From Axinella damicornis (Eukaryota > Porifera > Demospongiae > Axinellida > Axinellidae), in contig OZ007506.1 in assembly GCA_963931865.1 (NCBI GenBank), positions 14,956,242 through 15,020,241 of the forward strand: a stretch of DNA of 64,000 nt. Reading direction: 5' to 3'. Under the pieces are notes generated by a model. The model was not told the origin of the DNA. It made no database searches and worked only from the letters and a program-made list of their open reading frames with translations. Each line of letters begins with the position of its first letter. Position 1 is the stretch's first letter. The translations under genes and the position numbers were made by a program. Of the stretch, positions 1 to 10,862 are shown one piece after another.

Positions 1-3000
1 TGTGTGCTACACTGGCGGGAGTGACTGAGCTGTCCACGAGGGACCTCAGCTCTGCAGTGACCTGCTGTTCAGTGGTACAGGGATCACCAGCCATGTCCAC
101 CAAGCGGACCTCAAAGTGAGCTTGTTGACCAGTCTCTGCCAGCTCCAAGCCCTGCCCAACCACAGTGCATCTCTGAGGATCCGGCTGTAAGGCAGGAAGG
201 GATAGGGAGGGAGTAGTTGAAATTTGCATATTTCTAGTGACCTCCTGCATTGCGTACAGACAATCACTATAGTTACCAGCTCATAATGATGAGATGGGTA
301 CTTCCTGGATACAAAATGATTGCCTATATATACCCATTATCTGACAATGGGATCTAAGGAGTAATTTAAAACAATGTCACTACACAATATCTCACGTGTT
401 TGTTAATTTCATCTCAGGCAGATTGGGTACGAATTTCCCTGATCCAGGATGTGCCATTTCGTTCTCAGTACCACCACTGTCAACAGTAGCCTCGTTCCCA
501 GGTCCTGTACCGACCGCCTGGGAATGAGGCTATGTCAATAGATGGGTACTTCCTGGATAAGAAATGATTGCCTACCCACTATCTAACAATGTCACTACAC
601 AATCTCACATGCTTCATTAATATTTGACAAAGTTTTGTCTCCCAGCATGATCTCTGCTATCCAAGATGTGTGCATTTGGTGTCAGTACCATCACCATCAA
701 TAGCAAGCCATTAACGGACACAGGCTCTTTGATTGGTACATCACAAAACACTGTACCTGAGATGCAGCATTTTTCTTCTCCCTGAGCTCTGCTATCAGCT
801 GCTGAAAGGACTCTATTTGTCGGTGGATAGCCTCCAGCTGTCTCTTCCCCTCCTGTTTCTCATCCTCAGCCTCCACCAACTTGGCCTTCAGCTCTGAGGT
901 CTCCACCGTCAGCCTGTGCAGTTCCTCCTCCTCCTCCTCCGATTGGCACCTGCTCACCCCCTGCAGTCGAGCTTGCAGTGTCTGCAGCTCTTCAGAAAGC
1001 TCTGCAATCTCCCTCTCCCTCTCTGCAATGGTCTGCTTGAAGGCCTCAACTTCAGAACCTGGTATTGCGTTATACTCCTCCTCCACAGACGCTAGTTGAT
1101 CCTTGAAAAGAAATAAATATGCACACACAGTTGATGCACTATTGTTGACCACATTAATTTTAGTGCAATAACCAGTTCAGTGTGTAAGAATTTGTTGGGC
1201 GTATGATTTGCTAAATAATCACATACTTATAGAGTTGCCATACATTTACTCCCAGCGTGCAATTTTTTCCCAAATTGCACGGTTATTGTAGCCCGAGGGC
1301 TATCATAAATTGCACACTTACTAAGCGGCCACAGCGCGCGCTAACCAATCAGGTCAAGCTCCGCCCTAGCAACGAGCATCCGCGTCATGGCTACGCGGAT
1401 CATGTAGGATATCCGACTCCCTCGCGCAAACAAAAGGGGAGTGGTCAGCAGTCATGTGATGCCACACCCACTCAATTCCCATGGGTCACGCCCACCTTAA
1501 GAGTTGTATGCACGCGCTAGCTTAGTTGCGGATCAAACGATCATGCATATAAGCTTACGGAAGGTAACGGTACCTCGCATGAAAATTCCTGGTTAGGTCT
1601 GTGCAGGTTTCAAGTATCCTATAGATACTTGAAACCTGCACAGGCCTAATAAACCCTAACTGCACATTGAAGTATATATTCCGTCGCTGTAATTTTTTTA
1701 ATATGCACGATCGTCTCTACATTTGATCTGTGACTTTTTCATGTTCCGAGGTGGATATAGATTTTGGTCCGGCAGGAAGTACATACTTTTATAGGTACCG
1801 GAAACGCGCACATTTACAGTCGGCCCTGGCCCTAATATACCCTAACCCATCGCCCTGCTTCCTGCCGGACCAATAACCACATCGTCGAGCAAGCGTGTGC
1901 AAATATGCCCTTAGGTGGGCGTGACACCATGGGAATTGAGTGGGTGTGGCATCATGTGACTGCTGACCATGCCCCCTTTCGTTTGCACGAGGGAGTCGGA
2001 TATCCTACATGATCCGGCTACGCCTAGTTTTCATTAGCAACGGTTGAAAATGGCTGTACTGTGTGAACCCTCGCGTTGTTTAAGATTTCTGTACCTGAGC
2101 AGAAGAAACGTTGTGAGAACCGAACGATAGCGTGGCGAAAGTGTTGTCACAGAAACGGTGGCGCTAGTCATTGTGTGGCTAGCGCTGCAGCCGTACTGTT
2201 TGTGGCTGTTATGCGCACACAGGCTCGAGATCTGTGCTGCTGTTTTGGGACCCTGGGTGTCAGTTGCAACACCGCGCTTCTGTCCTAATGCTTCACTACA
2301 CAACAGGTCAGTACTCTGGGTAAATAAGATAAGTGGTACTAGTAGCGTGTAGTTCACCCGCACTTGAGCGCTTTTGTGGCTGGGGCGTGGCTTTAATCTC
2401 TCAAACCGCTTCCTTTTGACCATGCCATGGCGCCATGCCTGGAAGTATATGATTCACATGTATTCTCGTGCCATTTGGGAATAAATGCACTCACAACAGG
2501 CATAAATTGCACTCACTATCGCTCGTGCAATTACTTTGCCTGTTGCTCGTGCAATTATTTCCCAAATTGCACTCGAAACCCATGTGATTACCTATACTAA
2601 TGAATGTACAAGCACCTTAATTTCCCTTTGAAGAGCCTCTTTGGAGCTAGCAGCACTCTGAACCAGTAGCATCTCCACCTTCTTATTCTCCCTATCCAGG
2701 TAGATCTCCAACCTGTCCCTTTCCCGCTCCAGTTGTCGTACGGTTGCTGACTTCTCTGCCAGTTCAACCGTCACCCTCTGGAGCTCCTCCCTCAAACTGG
2801 AGGCCTCATCTCTTGCACCCCCCAACTCCCTCTCCACCTCCCTCAGCTGATCCTGCAACTGCCTCACTTCTGCATCTTTCCTCATCAACACTGCCTTTAG
2901 CTCTTCCCTCTCCCTCTCCTCCTCCTCCCTCTCCCTCTGTTGTCCCTGCAACTGCTGCAGAAACCTCAGCTCCCTCTGCCTAAACTGTAGCTGCCTCTCC

Positions 3001-6000
3001 ACTTCCTTCCTTCTCTCCAGAAGCACCTTCACCCTCACATAGGCACCATCAGCCTCCTGTCTGGTGTGAAGTAGTTTGCTTCTGGCAGACACTCTCCCAT
3101 TTGTAGCCTGCCCAAGGGCGTGGTTTATCCTACTCAGTCGTTGGTCATCCCCTTCCAGTTCATGGTTCAGCTGCTGAGCATGACCGAGTAGTTGAGACTG
3201 GAGGGATGACACTTTCTGCAGGGAAGTATAGAATACGTATTTAGAAGGAACAAATGGTGTCGTTAATGAGTTCAAAGTTCACTAGGTACCTCTTTCACAA
3301 CAGGGAACTGCAGTAGCTCCTTTCTCTCCACTGCAGACGGGACTGCCACTCCTGCACATGTGAAAGAACAATGAGATGGAATTTCATAATATAATTCCAC
3401 AGAAGTTACACATGGAGATCCCCTTCCTGCAATAGAGATATCCATGACCACCCACAAGCCCAGCAATTGAAGGGGTTAGGCCACTCTGGTTCTCAGCCCT
3501 TCAATTGGAGGTCAAAGTCTACTTAGTGCTCTATCAAGTATCAGAGAATGCGGTAGCGTTCTCTATTTAGGGAAGGCCAAGGAAATTTTGAAAGATGCAC
3601 CAGCAGGAAAACGGCCAAAGAAGCTACTACCCCCCCAATCCAAGCATGCAGACAGAATGATACTGCCTAGCAGTTCACAAAAACACTTGCAAATGTACCT
3701 GAGAGTATGCGGGAGTCGAGAAACAAGTCGCTCAAAATTTCCAATTTCGTCATCTTCTTTCTTCTTCTTTCTTCTTTCTCATTGACTAGCACAGCTGGCC
3801 AACAAAAGCATTTCCTGAGCTAGTTCACTCACAGAACAACATCGCTTTCGTCGTAGTAGCTCCTTTCGGCCCTTTTAACTACATACTGGCAAGAACGGCA
3901 CTTCTGGCTAGCTATGATTCAGTGAATTGCTAGCACGAAGCCATTTTGATGCAACCGAGGTCACACATGCATGCCAAATGCGCATGCACAGTTCACATGC
4001 AAACGCACGTTGCATTCTTTATTGCTTGGTGATGGTTGCATTTCGAGCGCTTGCTGATCAGCTGAATCCTTTTTGTGAATCCATGCCTCACTACCGCTGC
4101 AAGGAATTTCTACCAACCTGTTCTTGCCAAGATCTATCGTGACTATGCCGTCATGGAGGCATGGCTTTCTTTTCATGACATAACTACAGTGCAGAACATG
4201 TACCAATTATTATACTGACCAGAACTGTGAGTGAGACTAGAGTTTTGGAATACTAGTGGAAACAGAATGAAGCATCAAAGCCTGCTCAGTGCCCAGCACA
4301 AGGTCCACGTCCATCAAGAGGAATGAGGCTAACATGGCAAAATTGAACATCAGGCCCAGTACCCCCGTACCCTTGCGGTGATGTTGTATGTACCATGACC
4401 AAGAATTACGCATTTCATGCATTTGGAAAAGTACATAAACTAGAGGCAAAACAATTTTCTCCCATAAAACTAAAAAGGATTTAGTGATGGCCTGTCCCAT
4501 TCAGAATAATATTATTCAACCTCTCGAAAAAGCTAAGAAACAAGGAAAATGCCATTAACCAGGCTCAGTCCCATCCCATCCCTAAATTCTACATTTTTCA
4601 ATGGGATGGGACTGAGCCTGGTTAATGGCATTCTCCTTGTTTCCTAGCTTTTTCGAGAGATTCTGAATGTGACAGGCCATCACTAAATCCCTTTTAATTT
4701 TTGGGAGAAAATTTTTTGCCTCTAGTATTATTGTGTACAGCAGTTTTCTATAAGCTAGTAGGTTTAGGTTGGTCCAATCATTCATGCAGCACTCTTTACA
4801 TTGTCGGTGTCTCTCACAGCACAAGAAGTTGAATATTATTGGCTAACCATATTTCAGTGCGACTTTCTGAGCGAGGGCTCCCATCCTCAACCCCACCAGA
4901 GCCCTGACCATAGTGGACCATGAGGCCTCCCTGGTCTGCCTCAGCCACGTCACAAGCATCTCAGTCTTGCAGTCCTCTGTCTTCTCCCTGTGGTCTGCCC
5001 TGATCTTCATCAGCTCAGGTGGAGAGATGTCCAGGTAGATCCCCAGCTGGAACCACCTGATGACATCGTGCAGCTCACAGACAAGATCTTTTATGGTCAG
5101 TTGAGCTGAAGAAAGGAGAGTGTGCCTCTTGGAAATTCCGAAATTTAAATTTCGTAATAGTCACATAAACACGCTAGGTGTTTTAGCAAAACTTATTTAT
5201 TATCTGTGGTGCAACCTGGAGTTACCTTCCCATAGCTGCACTCATTAGCTGTTGCAATCTACCATAAACCTCATTCCCAGGCCATAGGAGAAATGGCCTA
5301 GAGAAGGTTGTTTTAACAAGGCTCTGGTTACCATAGTTGCATCTCAGTGCCTTCTCCACTGTGGTGATCAAAGAATGTGCCTACAACCACTAATGTTGTG
5401 TAGCTTCACTTCTTAATCATATGTACATGACTTAGCTTAATTGTTTACCCATCTGTATGTCTGTTGGAGGACCTATAACAGTGATCTGCTGGAATGCAAA
5501 TTGTTTGGTATTGAAGCAGCAACTATGGTGGCATTGCATGCACTTCTATAGCAACTAAGAAACTTGACCCAGGATATCTCAACAGGCCTACTGTGTACTA
5601 GGCTTTCCTATCGTATAGCTACTAATATGGGATCAAAGTATATAGGCTGCACTTGTGTGCTCATTCCTTGATCACCATGCACGGTGGAGGAGGCACTGAG
5701 ATGCAACTGAGGTGACCAGAACCTGGTTAAAACAATCCATCTCTTTTACAGTGAGCTATTGCATGAAAGGATGGTCACACACACATCTGTAGTGGCTGTG
5801 ATAGTTCACTAGTAACATTGTTTTACCATGAAACTACATTTCGCATCATGACACAAACCACAAAATGTTACAAGTTCAACAACAAATGTACAGTATGTAG
5901 CTCCCAACACAGTTACAGTAACTACACTTCCAAGATATGAGCAGAAGCTGTGTTAGCAAGCCCGGTACAAAGCATAATTTCACTACTGGTCAGTCGAGTT

Positions 6001-7200
6001 ATTTTGGCAGTCACCACTCCAGGCATGTCACTGAATAGTCATACCACAGCTAGTGCATATTCATAGCTGCATAGACTTACCTACCCCGTCATCAACCTTC
6101 TCGATCTGCAGTGCAATTGTCAACAAGCTTGGGAAAGGGTTGGTAACCAACACCAGGGTGCATCTCTTTTAGTGAATAATCTGGAACTGTTCTGACACTT
6201 ATCCCAAAAATGTGTGAGTTGGAGTATGCACCAATCACAAACCCAATCACATTGAAATTAAGGCTGCAAGGTCGGTTTAGAAGTCCATTGAGCAGCCAGG
6301 TTCTAAACAAAATTATGTATGACATTGTTGTGACATGATTTCGAACCCTTGACCCGTTTGTTACCCTAACTACATCCCCCCATCACACTCACACACAACG
6401 CCTCCTATACCTTGAGTGAGTGTCTCCTTCATCTTTGTCCTGTATCCCCGAAAGAGGGACCAGTAGTCAAACATTTCACTCTCCTTGAAGAGAGCCATGC
6501 AGGCAGAGTGGTTCTCCAGGGTCACTTCCACCACCCGGGCGTCCTTCGTCACTGCATCAGGACGGACAAGAAACAGCTGCAGCTGGACATGAGTGGGGAG
6601 CTGATCACTAGCTGGCTGTTGGCGGCTAGCAGGCTGCTGGTCCGAGGTGGGCTGGACACTACCGGGCTGGACACTACCGGGCTGTTGGTCAGAGGTGGGC
6701 TGGACACTACCCGGCTGCTGGTCACTACCGGGCTGCTGGTCAGAGGTGGGCTGGTCACCACAGGGCTGCCCGTCAGAGGTGGGCTGGACACTACAGGGCT
6801 GCTGGCCATGGGTGGGGAATCCCGCAGGAAATAGAGACTCCAGTTGCTGCTGAGCAGATCTTCTATTAATGAGAAATTTCCTCAGATTGTTCTCAGAGGA
6901 GAAGGAGACTGGGAACAGAGGCACTTCCTCGCAGTGGACATCACCGACTCGAGAGATCCCACGAGTCTTTACCACCTCTTCCAGGGAGGCTCGGATGGAG
7001 TGGAGGGGGAGACTGAGGCTGGGGTAGCGGCAGCTGAGGGTGAGTTCTCCATCACTGGAGCACTCAACTTGAGCAGGTTGGCCGCTGATGGTGACTGGTG
7101 TTCTCAGCAGGAAGAAGCTGCTGTAGTAGGTGGTGTGGGGAGTTAGTCTGAGCTGGCTTGGGAGGATTTTGGTAGAAGACAGTGGCTCTTCAGAGGTCAT
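1..7200 (-). CDS. Death-domain / coiled-coil / filamin-repeat protein (partial, 3' end off window)
   Basis: Six exons were joined by eye: 7200-6411, 5105-4848, 3426-3290, 3215-2616, 1101-757 and 184-1. All borders are GT/AG on the minus strand and all phases agree. The ATG at 7200-7198 is the first in frame (the codon at 7224 is TTG). Exon 1 encodes about 263 residues of unknown fold with a Gln/Pro/Ser repeat. Exon 2 encodes a death domain, with hallmark stretches WFQLGIYLDIS and TEMLVTWLRQ ending in VALKYG. Exons 4 and 5 are about 315 residues of charged heptad coiled coil. Exon 6 begins PDPQRCTVVGQGLELAETG, typical of a filamin-type Ig repeat as in TRIM-family proteins. Death domains mediate homotypic signalling assemblies, so a cytosolic signalling scaffold is inferred. 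I know no named vertebrate protein with this order, and more domains may follow outside the window. Confidence 0.8.
185..756. other. Intron of the death-domain gene, with a short GCCTCGTTCCCAG hairpin
   Basis: No coding signal seen. Around 490-530 an inverted pair (CCTCGTTCCCAGG and CCTGGGAATGAGG) marks a member of the hairpin family found across the window. A partial direct repeat (ATGGGTACTTCCTGGATA) occurs near 294 and 542. Confidence 0.6.
1256..2576. mobile_element. Composite foldback element with ATTTGCAC-type ends (intronic)
   Basis: Both ends carry GTGCAATT...CCCAAATTGCAC, itself an inverted pair. Inside, the segment at about 1389-1500 recurs in inverted orientation at about 1906-2026 with a few mismatches. 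A second inverted pair (GTCCGGCAGGAAG near 1770 and its complement near 1860) and a 44-bp palindrome around 1610-1655 lie between. No transposase frame is visible, so it is non-autonomous. It sits within an intron of the death-domain gene. Confidence 0.65.
3427..4847. other. Intron of the death-domain gene containing a palindromic MITE
   Basis: Non-coding as far as I can see, apart from the palindrome at 4440-4725. Short frames here have no recognisable similarity and conflict with the exon chain. Confidence 0.6.
4440..4725. mobile_element. Palindromic MITE (about 285 bp)
   Basis: The two halves are inverted copies: CTAGAGGCAAAACAATTTTC at the left pairs with GAAAATTTTTTGCCTCTAG at the right. 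The match continues through TTAGTGATGGCCTGTC and TGGGATGGGACTGAGCC near the centre. Divergence is about 5-10 percent. A partial, more diverged copy lies near 20335-20425. Confidence 0.8.
5106..6410. other. Intron 1 of the death-domain gene
   Basis: Bounded by GTATAG after exon 1 and CTTTCTTCAG before the death-domain exon (minus strand). The join is phase 1 and regenerates an Ala codon in front of QLTIKDL. Short frames at 6092-6325 have no recognised similarity and are not needed by the gene. Confidence 0.6.
6600..6810 (-). repeat. Gln/Pro/Ser-coding tandem repeat inside exon 1 of the death-domain gene
   Basis: A GC-rich minisatellite with units related to GGGCTGGACACTACCGG on the plus strand. 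On the minus strand it encodes imperfect repeats of the type SVQPTSDQQPG. It stays in frame with the flanking sequence, so it looks like an expanded linker between the N-terminal region and the part before the death domain. Confidence 0.8.
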
Positions 7201-7926
7201 GGCTGATTGTGGGAGTGTCTGCAATAATTTATATGCTCGCGGCTACAATGTGATATAGAACGTTCCACAGCCTACAGACGAAAGTGCAAATTAGCAATCA
7301 CGATCACCCTAGATCTACTATGATCTCCAAGATACCGGGGAAACAACGTACCTTGGCTTCGCTTTGCTTTTTTCGCTCTGTAGGACACCTAGTAGACTAA
7401 GTACCTCGCTGCGACTGTGTGGTAGACTATTTCCGGTGACGACTACGTATAATCATTGATCAGCCCCACCCATCCTCTAGTATGAACGCACGCATTGCGT
7501 GTCGTGATGTCGATCGTCTGCACACTGGACTATAATGGCCACGGAGGGGTTCACTCTCAGACTAGTCTCGCGGGGTGTGGCGAGAGGCTGGCCCGCGAGA
7601 CTACTTTCAGACCGTATGCTCTGTGCAACGTGGAACGACAGCTACTGCCTGGTATGTATCGCTATCAAGTAGTGGATTCAATTTCAAGTTTGCACTAGTT
7701 TTGGTTGTATCACCATGGTGATCTACCTAGTTGTTTACCATACCGATATGTCTACTCCGGGTTTAGTCCGGTTCCCAGACCTTTGTATATAAACCGACCC
7801 GTCTGGGAACCAGACTACGCCAGGTTCGGCTACTCAATAATTATATGGATAATCCTCAGATCACAACTAATGTGACGAGAACAATAGCAGTATAGGCTCA
7901 AACCAAACCAGTAGATGAACCTAGTG
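7201..7926. other. Upstream region of the death-domain gene with two short hairpins
   Basis: Holds the presumed promoter of the minus-strand gene; no TATA-type element stands out. Hairpins lie near 7560-7606 (GTCTCGCGGG with CCCGCGAGAC) and 7762-7826 (GGTTCCCAGAC with GTCTGGGAACC). Confidence 0.5.
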
Positions 7927-8215
7927 TTACATGTGTACATGGTCAGATCCATCACCTTCCATAGCAAGGGAAATCAGAGTCTGAGACACGGCCATGGAGC
8001 ATTTTGTCACCCGTAGCCCAGAGTGTGCACCAATCACAGCCAAGTGTTCAGTCACATGCGATCTGAAGTATGTGATTAACGGATATTTGAGTGAAGTGTA
8101 GGGTGAGAGGTGAACTGAGCGAATAGTGTCCTTTGCCATTAGTTGGAACACGGTACAATTGGAAAGTACATGTGTGACGAGGTCACAGTCTTCAGTGATC
8201 ATTTTCTCCTGCTAT
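7927..8215 (-). CDS. Possible exon, unknown product
   Basis: An open stretch of about 90 codons on the minus strand, with an AG before it (TCAATAG) and a GTGATG-like donor after CTATGGAAG. The translation includes MAKDTIRSVHLSPYTSLKYP and HLAVIGAHSGLRV. I do not recognise it and no neighbouring exon joins it, so it could be a chance frame or an exon of a gene I missed. Confidence 0.2.
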
Positions 8216-8990
8216 TGACAATGCCATGACTTACATAACTGATTAAATTCCTGAGTGACGAGCCAATCCATGGCCATGTCCAAAACCCCTTCCCTCTGTT
8301 TGGAACATACTCTGGCCATGTGTGGCTACGGACGAACCATCCTTGTTTCTACTGCATGCAGCTGCCTAGCTATCTCCGATCAATGAAACACTATACTCTT
8401 GGTGCACATGACTGCAGTCTTGTTAGCTAAGTCGGGTTCCACAGCCCACAGAGGGTCTGGTTCCCAGCCTGTCCTAGCCAGACTCCATTCCATACTGCAA
8501 CTGGAGGGGGAGAGGACTGGGAATGAGGCTGTGAACATAGTGACCGGTTTGTGCAACCCTGGGATGAAGGCTGGTTAGTGTGAGGTCTCCGTGACCGCAT
8601 CACACAGTGACCAGTAATAGCTATACTCTGTGTAAGCCTAGCCTCGTTCCCAGGCCGTTCCCACTGCCAGTTTTTGATCGCTTGCAGTATGCAAAATACC
8701 GCCCATGCGAGCTAATTCACATCCTCACCCCCTCCCTCCTCTCCCAGACTTCCCCCCACTGGACGCCCAGTCCCTGTTTGGTAGTGCTGCAGCATGGGGT
8801 CGAATATCTTGACAACCTCTTCAGGTACTTCAACATGTTACACTGTGGATGCAGCTCTCTCTGAACATAGGTAAATTCCTCTCATTTAAATGCTCCATGA
8901 TACTTGACCTTTTTCTGTATAGAATATGAGTGTACTAATACTAGATAGAGTACATTGTCCTCCGAGTTGAAGTTTACATATGATAAGATC
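8216..8990. other. No gene seen; diverged hairpin-family copies
   Basis: Contains GTTCCCAGCC...GGGAATGAGGC near 8460-8530 and a CCTCGTTCCCAGGC half-copy near 8640. No convincing exon chain on either strand. Confidence 0.5.
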
Positions 8991-8998
8991 ACCCTGGA

Positions 8999-9667
8999 AG
9001 AGGTTCTCCTCCTCCTCCGCCTCCGCTTCCTCCTCCTCCTTTTCCTCCTCCCCTCCTGCCCATTCTCTCCCGCATCCACCTGCCCTCCTCTTCCTCATCC
9101 TTAGTTACCTCCTCCTCCTCTTCCTCCTCTTCTTCCTCCTCCTCCTCCTCCCCTCCACTTCCTGCCCCTCCTCACCCTCCATCTTCTCCCATCCTCCTCC
9201 TCCTCCTCCTCTTCGACCTCCTTGTCCTCCTCCTCCTCCTCTCCTCCTCCTCTTCCACCTCCTCCTCCTCCTCCTCCTCCTCCTCCTCCTCTCCTCCTCC
9301 TCTTCAACTTTCTCCTCCTCTTCCACCTCCTCCTCCTCTTCCTCCTCCACAACCTCTCCTCCTCCTCCTCCTCCTCCTCCTCTTCCACCTCGATCCTCCT
9401 CCTCTTCCACTTTCTCCTCCTCTTCCACCTCCTCCTCCTCTTCCACCTCCTCCTCCTCTCCTGCTCCTCCTCCACTTCCTCCTCCTCCTCCACCTACTTC
9501 TCCTCCTCCTCTTCCACCTCCTCCTCTTCCACTTTCTCCTCCTCTTCCACCTCCTCCTCCTCTTCCACTTTCTCCTCCTCTTCCACCTCCTCCTCCTCTT
9601 CCACCTTCCACCTCCTCCTCTTCCACCTCCTCCTCCTCTTCCACCTCCTCCTCCTCCTCCTCCTCAA
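8999..9667. repeat. Long TCC/CTCCTCTTCCAC polypyrimidine tract
   Basis: Almost pure pyrimidine on the plus strand for about 670 bp. Trinucleotide TCC repeats are interspersed with a higher-order unit CTCCTCTTCCACCTC. Frames on both strands look open (Ser/Pro/Leu-rich or Glu/Arg/Gly-rich) only because the repeat lacks stop triplets. Confidence 0.95.
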
Positions 9668-10862
9668 TGTAGATAAGGACTGTCTCCCTTTTGTTTACGT
9701 GCGCCGTAGTAGTTTAATTCATCACAGCAGTGTCATGTGACAGGCTTCCAATTTGTGGTTGCACTTGCTGGCTTCATATTCTGTTAAAGATTGTCAAAAA
9801 CTTTGCCGTAAGCTTTCTTGAAGGCACTACGCTACTAGTTTCATTCCGTGGGTAGGACTGCTGCGTTTCATACACAGATGATCGTGACAGTGAGAACTAA
9901 CACAGAAGCCGGACGTTTTGATCCCAAGGAACTGTTTGATACCTTGATTTGATGGCAGGCATTGACGGTAAGACGCGATCTGAAATATAAACACTGTGTA
10001 GTCTGTATGGATCGGTGATCATGTAATAGCTAGTCGTCTTGATAATAATGGAAGATACCTCAGATAGAAGTCCCGGGAACTTAGCGGTACATCGCAGTGT
10101 GTGATCTCCGCGTGACTTCAGGTGCAAACGGCAGCAATGGCCACACAACTTACTTTGCTCTTAATGGTGCGACAGGCCAACGTTTTTCCCGTGGTCTGAC
10201 GAACGTGGAAGTTTAACCTTTTGCAAGGTCTTCAAAAGTTATTAGATTCTACCGAGGTGCTTTTTGATACTCCCATTCGTTATTGAGAAACGGCAAGAAA
10301 TGTAGGTTTTGTTAGAGGCCAAAAACAACAAAATTGCTGCTAAAAATAGGTAGGAGCATGCTTTTAACTCTTTACCAACCAATGACTGCAAAAGCCGTCA
10401 TGAGCTCCCATAAGCCCATAAGAATTTATATGGGGAATTTAATACTAGGCGTTATACTTTAATACAGGGTTTTGCTTCCCTAAGCTGTTTCTTATGGTTG
10501 GTAAAGAGTTAAAAAGCACCTCGGTGAAAAGTTACATTATTGGGCCATCACCAATTGCAATTGCAATTATATATAATTCATTTCAGAGAAATCTCTTGTG
10601 CATAATATACGTACGCCATCTGGGTTTCATTATGCATGTTTGCATGGTTTAATGTTGACACCGGCTGGCTGCCGGTTAGTAGCTCTAAAATTATTAGCTA
10701 TACATCTCCGTTATACGTATCTGATCACGTACAGTATCTGATCACAGTGAAAGCCTTGACAGTACGTTGTGCAGGACAGAATTTCTGTGCAGAATGCAAG
10801 CACAGTAATTGATTATGAGACAGTAAATTTCTTCAGCATCATGCGGACATGGGAAGTGAGTT
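9668..10862. other. Intergenic; contains a foldback element at about 10250-10530
   Basis: No gene seen. ACCGAGGTGCTTTTT near 10252 is inverted at about 10511-10526, and AACTCTTTACCAACC near 10366 is inverted at about 10495-10511. This is one nested inverted-repeat element of the CTTTACCAACC family, also seen at 19685-20035. Confidence 0.6.

Noticed and set aside
6092..6325. Extra exon of the death-domain gene
   Set aside because: The direct join from 6411 to 5105 is in phase and regenerates a good death-domain start; this frame has no recognisable similarity.
9101..9644. Long Glu/Arg/Gly-rich and Ser/Pro-rich open frames on both strands
   Set aside because: They are open only because the TCC repeat contains no stop triplets; several frames overlap on both strands and there are no flanking exon signals.
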